From: Lachnoclostridium sp. UBA903
GTDB taxonomy: Bacteria; Bacillota; Clostridia; Lachnospirales; Lachnospiraceae
Length of the DNA: 53,713 nt
Reading direction: 5' to 3'
NCBI GenBank assembly: GCA_002294045.1
Contig: DBEP01000108.1
Location: 1,047-54,759, forward strand
The notes under the pieces were generated by a model that searched no databases, had not been told where the DNA came from, and saw only the letters and a list, made by a program, of their open reading frames with translations. How positions within the stretch are numbered: the first letter of the stretch is position 1; each line of letters begins with the position of its first letter. Below, in pieces: positions 7,877-16,385 of this stretch. The position numbers and the translations under genes were made by a program.

Positions 7877-8959
7877 TTGGATAGAAAGAAAGTAGTGGTA
7901 GGTATGTCAGGAGGAGTGGATTCATCTGTGGCGGCCTATCTGCTGAAAAATGCCGGCTATGACGTAATAGGGGTTACCATGCAGATTTGGCAGGATGAAG
8001 ATGGGGCAGTGCAGGAAGAGAGCGGAGGCTGTTGCGGTTTAAGTGCTGTTGATGATGCGCGCCGGGTAGCTTATGCCTTGGATATACCTTATTATGTTAT
8101 GAATTTTAAAAATGAATTTAAAGATGCGGTAATCAATTATTTTGCGGATGAATATATTAAAGGCAATACGCCCAATCCTTGTATAGCGTGTAACCGCTAT
8201 GTCAAGTGGGAATCCTTGTTGAAACGGGCATTAGGATTAGGAGCCGATTATATTGCAACCGGCCATTATGCCAGGGTGGTGCAGCTTAAAAACGGCAGAT
8301 ATACCTTAAAAAAGTCAGCCACTGCTGCAAAGGATCAGACGTATGCTCTGTATAATCTGACCCAGTACCAGCTGGCACATACTTTAATGCCCGTAGGGGA
8401 ATATACGAAGGATGAGATTCGCAGGTTAGCAAAGAATATAAATTTAAGGATTGCCAACAAACCGGACAGTCAGGAAATTTGTTTTATTCCGGACAAGGAT
8501 TATGCCGGCTTTATTACGGAGTATACAGGGAAAGAACCGGAGGAAGGCAACTTTGTCACCCCGGAAGGGAAAATAATCGGCAGACATAAAGGCATTATCC
8601 ATTATACGGTGGGACAGAGAAAGGGTTTAAATCTTGCAATGGGACATCCCGTATTTGTCCTGGCCATCCGGCCGGAAACCAATGAGGTGGTAATCGGCAA
8701 CGGGGACGAAGTGTATGGCAGTAAACTTTATGCAAGTAACTTGAACTTTATGTCTGTGGAAGATTTGGAAGGCGAAATGGAGGCAACTGCCAAAATCCGC
8801 TACAGCCATAAAGGTTCCAAGTGCATTATCCGGAAAACAGAAGCCGATAGACTGGAATGTATTTTTGAAGAGCCGCAAAGAGCCGTAACTCCCGGACAGG
8901 CGGTGGTATTCTATGACGGGGATTATGTAATCGGGGGCGGAACCATACTGCGGACTTGA
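7877..8959 (+). CDS. mnmA: tRNA 2-thiouridylase (MnmA)
   Basis: Adds sulphur to U34 of Lys, Glu and Gln tRNAs in the cytoplasm. It has 360 residues from a TTG start with AGGAGG 7 bases upstream. The PP-loop SGGVDSS is at 11-17. The catalytic cysteines are Cys102 (NPCIAC) and Cys202 (QEICFI). The central tRNA-binding and C-terminal beta-barrel domains are of normal length. It lies 11 bases after iscU, so it shares its transcript and sulphur source with iscS. Confidence 0.95.
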   Translation: MDRKKVVVGMSGGVDSSVAAYLLKNAGYDVIGVTMQIWQDEDGAVQEESGGCCGLSAVDDARRVAYALDIPYYVMNFKNEFKDAVINYFADEYIKGNTPNPCIACNRYVKWESLLKRALGLGADYIATGHYARVVQLKNGRYTLKKSATAAKDQTYALYNLTQYQLAHTLMPVGEYTKDEIRRLAKNINLRIANKPDSQEICFIPDKDYAGFITEYTGKEPEEGNFVTPEGKIIGRHKGIIHYTVGQRKGLNLAMGHPVFVLAIRPETNEVVIGNGDEVYGSKLYASNLNFMSVEDLEGEMEATAKIRYSHKGSKCIIRKTEADRLECIFEEPQRAVTPGQAVVFYDGDYVIGGGTILRT

Positions 8960-9044
8960 ATCATTGTACCGTTCTCAGCGCCCCGCTTTGCGGTATACCT
9001 GGTGGCTATTTTGGAAACGTACCCGGCTGCGCTCCAAAATAGTT
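8960..9044. terminator. Stem-loop between convergent mnmA and PHP phosphatase
   Basis: CTATTTTGGA (9006-9015) and TCCAAAATAG (9033-9042) form a perfect 10-bp stem placed between the two stop codons. The T-tract is poor in both directions, so it is a possible bidirectional terminator rather than a certain one. Confidence 0.45.
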
Positions 9045-9857
9045 CTAACCGTTTAACTTTTCAAAAATAGGTTTTTTTCCTTCAAAGGTTACATAATAAC
9101 GGAATCCCAAAGATAGCAAGACCTGTTCGGCTATGGGAAAATCATATCCTAAATGCTCCGGGCTGTGACCGTCCGAGCCAATGGTGATAATTTCGCCGCC
9201 TAATTCTTTATATCTTTTTAATACGTCTGTCCGGGGGTGGGCAAACTTAAGTCCATATTTATAACCGGACGTATTAATCTCAATTCCCTTACCGTGGTCG
9301 ATAATTGTTTTTAACATTTCATCGATAATGCCGGCATATTTTTCATAGGTATAAGAATGGTTTTTATCCGGTGCATACCGTACGATATAATCCAGATGGC
9401 CATACACCTGGTATTCGGAAAATGCCTTCACGTTATCGGTGATACTTCTAAAATAGGTTTCTATCCCTTCTTCTGTGGATTTATTTATCCAGTATTCCGG
9501 ATAGTAAGGATCCATTCCGTCAACCAGATGGGAAGAACCGATGGCAAAATCGAAATCATATTGGTCCAGAAGTTGCCGGTACCTGGGGGCAAGATAAGGC
9601 TGCAACCCAAGCTCGATACCCTTTAAGATTTTAATTCTGGAACGGTATTTGTCAGAAATTTCGTCCAGTTTCTTAAAATAATCATCCGGATTAAAAACAA
9701 AGGGCAAACCGTATTTTTCCGGAAAATCATAATCCATATGGTCGGTAAAACAAATTTTGCTCATGCCAAGTGCTATGGCTTTTTCCGCCATTTCTTCCAT
9801 GGAAGCGGTAGAATCGCTGGAAAAACAGGAATGAACGTGATAGTCGGCAATTATCAT
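9045..9857 (-). CDS. hisK: PHP-domain histidinol-phosphatase family protein (HisJ/HisK type)
   Basis: 270 residues from ATG 9857 with GGAGG upstream; the TTG at 9869 lies inside the ribosome site. PHP metal ligands are visible in order: DYHVHS near the start, FTDHMD, GSSHLVDG, GHLDYI and GSDGHS near the end. This matches the trinuclear-metal phosphatases that remove phosphate from histidinol phosphate. No his genes are nearby, so another phosphoester substrate is possible. It lies 39 bases downstream of rqcH on the same strand and is probably co-transcribed. Confidence 0.8.
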   Translation of the reverse strand: MIIADYHVHSCFSSDSTASMEEMAEKAIALGMSKICFTDHMDYDFPEKYGLPFVFNPDDYFKKLDEISDKYRSRIKILKGIELGLQPYLAPRYRQLLDQYDFDFAIGSSHLVDGMDPYYPEYWINKSTEEGIETYFRSITDNVKAFSEYQVYGHLDYIVRYAPDKNHSYTYEKYAGIIDEMLKTIIDHGKGIEINTSGYKYGLKFAHPRTDVLKRYKELGGEIITIGSDGHSPEHLGYDFPIAEQVLLSLGFRYYVTFEGKKPIFEKLNG

Positions 9858-9896
9858 AGTAACCTCCAAACTTTTCTAATCTTATTGCAGTCTGCT

Positions 9897-11666
9897 TTAT
9901 CGGCCCGTAAATTTTATCTGAACTATTCCTGTAATATCGGGTGATACAAGCATGGAATAATTGGTATAATATACAACAAAACCGGGCTTTCCTCCGCTGG
10001 GTTTTTTTACATTTTTCTTTTCCGTATAATCGATTTCCACTTTACCTGCATCCCTCCCCTTGGAATAATAAGCAGCCAGTCTGGCAGCTTCTTCAAAAGT
10101 CCTGTCGGGAAGCTTATCACCGCCGGTCTGGACAATTACATGGGAACCTGCAATTTTTTTGGCATGAAACCACCAGTCGGCTCCGGTTGCGAATTTAAAA
10201 GTAAGTTCATCATTCTGGTAATTGTTTTTACCTATATAAATATGGTAGCCATCGGAGGAAATATAATGTAAGGGTTGGCTGACAATCTTTTGTTTTTTAT
10301 TTTTCCCTCCCGGCTTCCCGGATGCGGACCGGCGTCTCATATAACCGTATTCCATTAATTCTTCCTTTAACTGTACCAGGTCTTCTTCCGCCAATGCGAT
10401 GTCCAGGGAAGTCCGGATAGAATCCAGATGTACCAGTTCTATTTTTGTTTCTTCTATAAAGTTTGATAACGCTTCAAAGGTCCGCTTTAATTTATTATAT
10501 TTATCAAAATATAATTTAGCATTTTCGGAAGGAGTAAGAGTCGGATTAAGCGGGATGGTAATTTCCTCATTAGTGTAATAATTAAGAGCCGTCAGGGTTT
10601 TTGCACCTGGCTCCAAATTATAACCATAGGTATTAATAAGTTCTCCGTAAACTTTATATTTGTCTCTTTTTTCCGTCTCTTTTAACTGCTTTTGCTGCAG
10701 TTCATATTTTTTGGTATTCCGCTCAATGGCATTGGCGACAATTTTGCGTAAATCTGCGGATTTCTGGCGAATACGTGATATTGTATTTTTGGAAGCATAA
10801 AACGATTCCAAAACAGCGGAAATGGAGTCATATTCTTTTTTTTCAAGAGAGCCGTAGCAGCTTAAGGGGAAGCAGGAAAACTCAACAAAGGCTCCGTCTT
10901 CCAGTACGATATTCGGTGTATAATGATGTTCTTTTACATCTTCCATGAGGCGTTCCAGATTTTTATATAAATGCAGACCTTCCGGTTCAGACAGGGAGCT
11001 GGTAGCGTTTCCGGAATCGATGGATGCACGGTAGCAAACTTCATTTGCCATCAGCGGACTAAAACCGGTAAGGGAAGTGTAGATTGCTTTGCCGACAGGC
11101 AAAGGCTTTTTTAGGACATTTTCCTTATATTCTTCATAGGCAAGGGTTAACGGGTTCTTTTTTTCTCCGGACGGAGGGAGCATATAGTCCCTTCCGGGCA
11201 GCACTTCCCGGACAGAACTTACTAAATGGGAGATGTGTTTGATGCTGTCAATAATCCTGTTTTCTGCATCGATAAATATTATATTGCTGTGTTTTCCCAT
11301 GACTTCTAAAATTAAATATTTAATACATAAATCTCCCATCTCATTTAAGTGCTCTATTTTAAATCTGATAATACGTTCCAGTCCCGGCTGCGTTATATCC
11401 AGTATTTTTGCACTGTTTAAATGCTTTCTGAGCAGCATGCAGAAACCGGGTGCCGTCATGGGATTCTGCTTATTTTCTTCTGTCAGATAAACTAAGGGCA
11501 GCCCTGCGTTAGCGGATAGGAATAATTTATAATTATTCCGGTTATTTTTAATGGTAAACACTAATTCATCCTTTTCAGGCTGTGATATTTTACTGATTCT
11601 TCCATCTATGAGTTTTTCTTGCAGTTCGTAAACCACATTGGATATTACAAGTCCGTCTAATGCCAT
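9897..11666 (-). CDS. rqcH: Ribosome quality-control protein RqcH (NEMF/FbpA family)
   Basis: 589 residues from ATG 11666 (MALDGLVISN) with AAGGAG upstream; the longer open frame to 11804 crosses the promoter and is rejected. The order is NFACT-N domain (about 1-220), coiled coil (about 270-430), and NFACT-R domain (about 440-560, with DWWFHAKK). Family members bind stalled 50S subunits and direct C-terminal alanine tailing for degradation. The catalytically important Asp-Arg pair of Bacillus RqcH (97-98) reads Glu97-Arg98 here. Older annotations call it fibronectin-binding protein. Confidence 0.92.
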   Translation of the reverse strand: MALDGLVISNVVYELQEKLIDGRISKISQPEKDELVFTIKNNRNNYKLFLSANAGLPLVYLTEENKQNPMTAPGFCMLLRKHLNSAKILDITQPGLERIIRFKIEHLNEMGDLCIKYLILEVMGKHSNIIFIDAENRIIDSIKHISHLVSSVREVLPGRDYMLPPSGEKKNPLTLAYEEYKENVLKKPLPVGKAIYTSLTGFSPLMANEVCYRASIDSGNATSSLSEPEGLHLYKNLERLMEDVKEHHYTPNIVLEDGAFVEFSCFPLSCYGSLEKKEYDSISAVLESFYASKNTISRIRQKSADLRKIVANAIERNTKKYELQQKQLKETEKRDKYKVYGELINTYGYNLEPGAKTLTALNYYTNEEITIPLNPTLTPSENAKLYFDKYNKLKRTFEALSNFIEETKIELVHLDSIRTSLDIALAEEDLVQLKEELMEYGYMRRRSASGKPGGKNKKQKIVSQPLHYISSDGYHIYIGKNNYQNDELTFKFATGADWWFHAKKIAGSHVIVQTGGDKLPDRTFEEAARLAAYYSKGRDAGKVEIDYTEKKNVKKPSGGKPGFVVYYTNYSMLVSPDITGIVQIKFTGR

Positions 11667-11763
11667 GTTATTTCTCCTTATTGTTTTCAATGGACATAAT
11701 GCACTTATCAGAAGCCGCTTTCCAAACTTCCGGCAAAGGGTGTGCAATTTATTAATACCAAAT

Positions 11764-11792
11764 AGTATAACATCAGACAGGCCAGGAAGCAA
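11764..11792 (-). promoter_or_regulatory. Sigma-A promoter for rqcH
   Basis: On the minus strand: TTGCTT (11792-11787), 17-base spacer, TATACT (11769-11764). It lies about 100 bases upstream of the chosen rqcH start. Confidence 0.6.
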
Positions 11793-11858
11793 TAATCTGT
11801 CCAATAATTTACTGAATAATTTTACTCAATAATTTTTGAGTTATTTAAGGTAGCTGTC

Positions 11859-11887
11859 TTGACTTGTTGTTGCATATCAATTATAAT
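11859..11887 (+). promoter_or_regulatory. Sigma-A promoter for yicC-remA-rpoZ
   Basis: TTGACT (11859-11864), 17-base spacer, TATAAT (11882-11887), about 90 bases before yicC. Confidence 0.75.
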
Positions 11888-11975
11888 AAATTCAAATGCC
11901 GTGAAAAGATTGCGGAGTGAGTCAATTATAAAACATCCGGCATTATAAAACTTTATATTGAAAGAACGTGTGAAT

Positions 11976-12854
11976 ATGTTGAAAAGTATGACCGGCTTCG
12001 GTAGGTGTGAAGAAGTAGGAGAGGAACGTAAGATTATCGTTGAAATGAAGGCAGTAAACCACAGGTATTGTGATATTTCCATAAAGCTGCCCAAGAAACT
12101 GAATTTTTTTGAAGCCGGTATCCGAAATGTATTGAAGCAATATGTCGGACGTGGTAAAGTGGACGTATTTATCACGTATGAAGATTTTACTGAGAATAAC
12201 GTTTGCGTTAAATATAATGAAGATATAGCAAAGGAATATTACCGTTATCTTGTTAAGATGAGTGAAACATTCCAGATTGAAAATGATATCCGTGTCTCCA
12301 ATTTGTCGAGATTTCCGGATGTTTTTACCTTAGAGGAACAAACTATTGACGAACAGGAACTGTGGAAAATCGTTGAAAAGGCGGTTAAGACTGCTTCGGA
12401 ACAATTAGTAAAAACCAGAATTGCAGAAGGCATGAATTTAAAGAAGGATTTGTGCGGAAAGCTGGATGGAATGGTTGAATATATCAATTATATTGAAGAA
12501 AGATCTCCTGAGATTGTAGCAGAATACAGACAAAAGCTTACTGCAAAGGTATACGAATTATTAGGTGATTCGAAGCTGGATGAAGGTATACTGGCTACGG
12601 AAGTTACCGTTTTTGCGGATAAAATATGTGTGGATGAGGAAACCGTACGACTGAGGAGTCATATCCAGAATATGAAAAATACTCTGGAGGACGGTGAAGG
12701 AATCGGCAGGAAGTTAGATTTTATTGCCCAGGAGATGAACCGGGAGGCAAACACCATACTGTCTAAAGCGAGTGATATTAATATTACCAATAAAGCCATT
12801 GATTTAAAAACGGAGATAGAAAAAATCAGGGAACAGATTCAAAATATAGAATAA
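11976..12854 (+). CDS. yicC: YicC/YloC-family endoribonuclease
   Basis: 292 residues, starting at ATG 11976 so that the protein opens MLKSMTGFGR as the family does. The in-frame TTG 11958 would add six residues. The C-terminal domain includes LDFIAQEMNREANTI, the conserved block of this family. E. coli YicC is a metal-dependent endoribonuclease acting on small RNAs; the Firmicute orthologue is less studied. It heads the conserved yicC-remA-rpoZ cluster, 27 bases before remA. Confidence 0.9.
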   Translation: MLKSMTGFGRCEEVGEERKIIVEMKAVNHRYCDISIKLPKKLNFFEAGIRNVLKQYVGRGKVDVFITYEDFTENNVCVKYNEDIAKEYYRYLVKMSETFQIENDIRVSNLSRFPDVFTLEEQTIDEQELWKIVEKAVKTASEQLVKTRIAEGMNLKKDLCGKLDGMVEYINYIEERSPEIVAEYRQKLTAKVYELLGDSKLDEGILATEVTVFADKICVDEETVRLRSHIQNMKNTLEDGEGIGRKLDFIAQEMNREANTILSKASDINITNKAIDLKTEIEKIREQIQNIE

Positions 12855-12881
12855 TATAGCGGGCGAAATGAGGTGCGAAGA

Positions 12882-13154
12882 TTGAACCGGTTAATAAATA
12901 TTGGATTTGGTAATGTAGTCAATTCGGATAAAATAATTGGAATTATCAGTCCGGAGGCCGCACCCATAAAAAGGATGGTTCAAAGTGCCAAGGATGCCGG
13001 GACCGCCATTGACGCGACCTGCGGCAGGAAAACAAAATCCGTTATCGTAACAGAGAGCGGGCATCTTGTGTTGTCCGCATTACTGCCTGAAACCATTGCG
13101 AACCGGGTCAATGTGAAAGAAGAGACAGATAATGCCGTATATTACGGTGAATAA
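12882..13154 (+). CDS. remA: RemA-like extracellular-matrix regulator (DUF370)
   Basis: 90 residues from TTG 12882 with GAGGTG 6 bases upstream; a GTG at 12873 lies within that site. INIGFGNVVN at the start and SPEAAPIKRM, DATCGRKTKSV and LSALLPETIA later are the hallmarks of RemA. In Bacillus subtilis RemA is a DNA-binding ring that activates biofilm matrix and osmoprotection genes. It is interesting here because an osmolyte importer lies 3-6 kb away. gmk normally follows remA but is absent. Confidence 0.92.
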   Translation: MNRLINIGFGNVVNSDKIIGIISPEAAPIKRMVQSAKDAGTAIDATCGRKTKSVIVTESGHLVLSALLPETIANRVNVKEETDNAVYYGE

Positions 13155-13196
13155 AGTTAAAAATATATAATAAGGAAGAAAAGGAAGGAGATTATT

Positions 13197-13442
13197 ATGT
13201 TACATCCATCATATACAGATCTAATGAAAGTAGTAAATAGTGAGGTAGAACCAGGGGAACAGCCCGTGGTTAACAGCAGATATTCCATAGTGCTGGCAAC
13301 CGCCAAAAGAGCCAGACAACTGATTAACGGTGTTGAACCGATGGTCCGTGCGGCTTCTGCAAAACCGCTTTCCATAGCGGTGGAAGAATTATATGAATCT
13401 AAAGTAAAAATAGTGAATGATGATGAGACAAAAGAGGTATAA
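13197..13442 (+). CDS. rpoZ: RNA polymerase omega subunit
   Basis: 81 residues. MLHPSYTDLMK at the start and NSRYSIVLATAKRARQLI in the middle are diagnostic of clostridial omega, the small subunit that helps assemble beta'. The start is ATG 13197 with AAGGAG upstream. It begins 42 bases after remA, so no guanylate kinase gene can lie between them. Confidence 0.93.
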   Translation: MLHPSYTDLMKVVNSEVEPGEQPVVNSRYSIVLATAKRARQLINGVEPMVRAASAKPLSIAVEELYESKVKIVNDDETKEV

Positions 13443-13631
13443 GCCCCAGATTTATATTAAAAAGATAAAATGAGCTCTTATGAGCACTTTCGTATGGTAT
13501 TTTATTATTTTAGGAAAATCCTATAACAGAAACGGAGGATTATCATATTATAATAAAGAAATCCTGCGAGAGTGCTTTATCATATTTTGTATTAATTTAA
13601 ATCCAGGCCTATGCATAGATTGGAGAGCTTT

Positions 13632-14252
13632 ATGGCAGACAATAATGAAATATCCGGGTTAAGTAAATCGGAAGATGAATTGAAGGATCGGTTTTTGGAA
13701 CCAGTGGAAAAGCAAATAAACTATGGCAGGGAAATTATTGAAATGATAACATACTTTGTTGTGGTAATAGTCTGTGTTTTGCTGATACATCAATTTGTCG
13801 GCCAGCAGATAGAAGTTAGCGGCAGTTCCATGGAAAGCACGCTACATAATGAAGATCATTTAATATTGGAGAAAATATCCTATGAAATAGATAAACCGAA
13901 ACGCTATGATATCGTGGTTTTCCGGCCTTACAGCGGGGATAAGGATACCTATTATATCAAACGGGTAATTGGATTGCCGGGAGAAACCATACAGATAATC
14001 GGCAGTGACATCTATATTGACAATCGGCTTCTGGAAGAGGATTATGGAAATAATCCGATTGCAGACGGAGGAATAGCAAAAGAGCCTTTTGTTTTGGGGA
14101 AGGATGAATATTTTCTTTTGGGTGATAATAGAAATAATAGTAAGGACAGCAGGGACTTAAGTATCGGAGCTGTGAAAAGAAAAGCAATTATAGGACGTGC
14201 ATGGGTCAGGATATGGCCGTTTAAAGATTTTGGTGTATTGAAACATCAATAA
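13632..14252 (+). CDS. lepB: Type I signal peptidase (first of two)
   Basis: Membrane serine protease that removes signal peptides from exported proteins. It has 206 residues from ATG 13632, with GGAG upstream; an upstream in-frame ATG at 13611 is less well served. One membrane helix at about 37-54 is followed by the outside catalytic domain. The Ser66 nucleophile lies in SGSSMEST and the general base is Lys110 in YYIKRVIG. The C-terminal GDNR box (LLGDNRNNS.DSR) is intact. It lies 30 bases before a second, clearly related lepB and 189 after rpoZ. Confidence 0.93.
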   Translation: MADNNEISGLSKSEDELKDRFLEPVEKQINYGREIIEMITYFVVVIVCVLLIHQFVGQQIEVSGSSMESTLHNEDHLILEKISYEIDKPKRYDIVVFRPYSGDKDTYYIKRVIGLPGETIQIIGSDIYIDNRLLEEDYGNNPIADGGIAKEPFVLGKDEYFLLGDNRNNSKDSRDLSIGAVKRKAIIGRAWVRIWPFKDFGVLKHQ

Positions 14253-14282
14253 TGTACAAAAATCTGATGGGAGATTATAATA

Positions 14283-14942
14283 ATGAGCGGAGAGAATAAA
14301 GCAGAGGAATACAAGGAAAGCGACAGCCGGGAATTGGAGATTCCTGCGTCCGGGGGTCTTGAGAGCGAAGACCTTGAGAGCAGGGATAAAAAGCGGAATA
14401 GTAAACACAAGACTTTATCCGTATTATCGGATGTCATAATTTATTTATTAATCATTTATATCTGTATTTATCTGATACCCAATTATGTTATCCAAAGAAC
14501 CATAGTAGACGGGCCTTCCATGGAAGATACCCTTCATAACGGAGAGCATCTCATGGTGGAAAAAATCAGCTATCGCCTGGAACAGCTGAAGCGTTTTGAT
14601 ATTATTGTATTTTATCCTCATGGCAGGGAGTCGGAAGAATATTATGTAAAGCGGATTATAGGTTTACCCGGCGAAACGGTACAAATCATAGAAAGTAATA
14701 TATATATCAACGGTAATATATTAGAAGAAAATTACGGAACGGAACCGATTACCTATGCCGGTTTGGCGGAAAACCCCCTGACGTTAGGTGAGGATGAATA
14801 TTTTGTTATGGGAGATAACAGGAAACTCAGTTTAGACAGCCGGTATGAGGAGGTCGGGGTTGTATCCAAAGAAAACATCGGCGGCCGGGCCTTACTTAGA
14901 ATATGGCCTCTTAATAAATTCGGTTTAATGAATGATAAATAA
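14283..14942 (+). CDS. lepB: Type I signal peptidase (second of two)
   Basis: 219 residues. It carries an extra charged, probably disordered N-terminal tail (1-42), then one membrane helix (about 48-66) and the catalytic domain. Ser79 lies in DGPSMEDT, Lys123 in YYVKRIIG, and MGDNR...DSR is intact. It is similar throughout to the peptidase just upstream, so the pair probably arose by tandem duplication and then diverged, perhaps with different substrates. It ends at a long hairpin that separates it from the convergent regulator gene. Confidence 0.92.
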   Translation: MSGENKAEEYKESDSRELEIPASGGLESEDLESRDKKRNSKHKTLSVLSDVIIYLLIIYICIYLIPNYVIQRTIVDGPSMEDTLHNGEHLMVEKISYRLEQLKRFDIIVFYPHGRESEEYYVKRIIGLPGETVQIIESNIYINGNILEENYGTEPITYAGLAENPLTLGEDEYFVMGDNRKLSLDSRYEEVGVVSKENIGGRALLRIWPLNKFGLMNDK

Positions 14943-14964
14943 AAAAGAATCCGTAAAATATTAC

Positions 14965-15029
14965 AGGGAAAAGAACCGTATGGAGCAGCATTCTTTCGTT
15001 TTTTAACAGCTGCCGCCGGTCTTTTCCCT
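14965..15029. terminator. Bidirectional terminator hairpin after lepB
   Basis: AGGGAAAAGAACC (14965-14977) pairs with GGTCTTTTCCCT (15018-15029) with one bulged base. Additional complementarity and a T-run lie inside. It sits between the convergent lepB and ArsR-type genes. Confidence 0.55.
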
Positions 15030-15079
15030 ATTCTTTATACTTATATTACTTTTACTTAGATGAAAAATCCCGTCCTGAT

Positions 15080-16024
15080 TTATTGGCTGCCGGCGGAATT
15101 GGAGCTTTCTTCTATAGGACTGTAGTGTATGCGGATTTTTATATCCTGGTTGTAATTGCCGAAGTTCCGTCCGAAGATGGTTAGTCCGCCGATATGTTCC
15201 GCCTCATCCGGCACGGCAAATTTAAACTTTATGGTACTTCTGTAATCCAGATTTAAATCATTTAAGGATACGCCTGAAATCTGCAGGCCGTCAATAAAAG
15301 TACCTGTACGGTTAATTACAATTAATTTAAGTAATCCGTATTGATTCCAGTTCGGATACCACCAGTCAGGCGTAAAAATACCTTTTACATCGCCGAAATC
15401 TCCGGGGCTGGTCCACATGCCGAGACAGGTATCATTCAGATAAAAATAAATATCGGAAGGCCACACATCATTGACACCAGGTGCCTCAGAACTGAGTTCT
15501 GCCGAGATGGTAATCTGGTCTATTTTCTGTCTGACCGGTAAAAAGTTGGGAATCATATACTCTACATATCCTTTGGTAAACCACAATATATCACTGTCGA
15601 CACGGCTCGGATGGGCAAAATATCTGGGATCATCTACTTCACCGATCAGCTGTGTGGAAGTAGCCAGGCCGCAGGTAGGATATACCTGATAATCGGAATA
15701 ATGTCCGATTTTAAGATCGGTTTCATAAATGTTTTTCTTTTGCTCTTCACTGTCAAACTCTACCAAAATTTTATCCAGGTGTACCATACATTTTTTCTGG
15801 TTGCCGTGTCCTGCAGATTCACTGACAATTGTTACGATTCCGCATTCCTCCAGTTTTTTTATATGGCTGGTCAGAGCGCCGTTGGTAATATTTAAGCTGC
15901 TCGCAAGTTCATTCATATTCATACCTTTATTTTTTAACAAGAGCTTGATTATGGATAGCCTTATTTCGGAACCGAGCGCTTTGAATACCTCCAGGCCTTC
16001 GTCCAGGGTTTTGATATGCAACAT
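15080..16024 (-). CDS. ArsR-type winged-helix regulator with large C-terminal beta domain
   Basis: 314 residues from ATG 16024 with GGAGGG upstream. The N-terminus (about 8-90) is a winged helix of ArsR type (ALGSEIRLSIIKLLL, then MNELASSLNITNGALTSHIKKLEE). The remaining 220 residues are rich in beta strands and aromatic residues (WFTKGYVEYMIPN, DVWPSDIYFYLND, DWWYPNWNQYG), like a ligand-binding jelly-roll. I recall similar ArsR proteins in Clostridia and Paenibacillus, but the ligand is unknown. It might sense a sugar or wall-derived compound. It shares a strand with the opuC genes downstream but has its own promoter. Confidence 0.75.
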   Translation of the reverse strand: MLHIKTLDEGLEVFKALGSEIRLSIIKLLLKNKGMNMNELASSLNITNGALTSHIKKLEECGIVTIVSESAGHGNQKKCMVHLDKILVEFDSEEQKKNIYETDLKIGHYSDYQVYPTCGLATSTQLIGEVDDPRYFAHPSRVDSDILWFTKGYVEYMIPNFLPVRQKIDQITISAELSSEAPGVNDVWPSDIYFYLNDTCLGMWTSPGDFGDVKGIFTPDWWYPNWNQYGLLKLIVINRTGTFIDGLQISGVSLNDLNLDYRSTIKFKFAVPDEAEHIGGLTIFGRNFGNYNQDIKIRIHYSPIEESSNSAGSQ

Positions 16025-16047
16025 GTATGATACCCTCCTTTTCCGAC

Positions 16048-16096
16048 TGTAATTTATATATTACATCATTATAAAGCAAAATCTAAATTAAATCAA
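16048..16096 (-). promoter_or_regulatory. Promoter and possible operator of the ArsR-type gene
   Basis: On the minus strand TTGATT (16096-16091), 17 bases, TATAAT (16073-16068). Just downstream, TGTAAT (16048-16053) and ATTACA (16060-16065) form an inverted repeat that could be an autoregulatory operator. The promoter is well supported; the operator is a guess. Confidence 0.55.
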
Positions 16097-16253
16097 GCAT
16101 TCCTTTTCTGATTACGAGCTGCATTAATATAGTATATTATATAATCCACAGGGTGAAAAAACAGAAAAAAACACAAATATTACGTAAACAATCCTTTATT
16201 TACAATTTTGATGAAACAAAGAAAAAACTGCTCCGATGATTATAATTAAAAAT

Positions 16254-16301
16254 AAAATAATTTAGCACTTATGATAAAATCTAAAAATGCTAAATTATTT
16301 T
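16254..16301 (-). terminator. AT-rich terminator hairpin for the opuC operon
   Basis: AAAATAATTTAGCA (16254-16267) is the exact reverse complement of 16288-16301, with a 20-base loop. A T-rich stretch follows when read on the minus strand. A second, GC-rich hairpin (about 16303-16338, with GGGCC/GGCCC outer and TGCCCC/GGGGCA inner arms) lies between it and the opuC stop codon. Together they end opuC transcription. Confidence 0.6.
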
Positions 16302-16385
16302 AGGGCCGTTCCCTGCCCCCAGAAAGGGGCATCAGGCCCGGCACAAGCATAAAACAAAAACACTCCGGGCAGGAACAGAAATTAT

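Noticed and set aside
9897..11804. Longer rqcH start at 11804
   Set aside because: The extra 46 residues cross the predicted promoter and are unlike the family, which begins MALDG.
13480..13662. 60-codon open frame between rpoZ and lepB
   Set aside because: No Shine-Dalgarno and no recognisable protein features; it overlaps the start of lepB in another frame.
14283..14942. Second lepB as a pseudogene
   Set aside because: Catalytic Ser79 and Lys123 and the GDNR box are intact and the length is normal.
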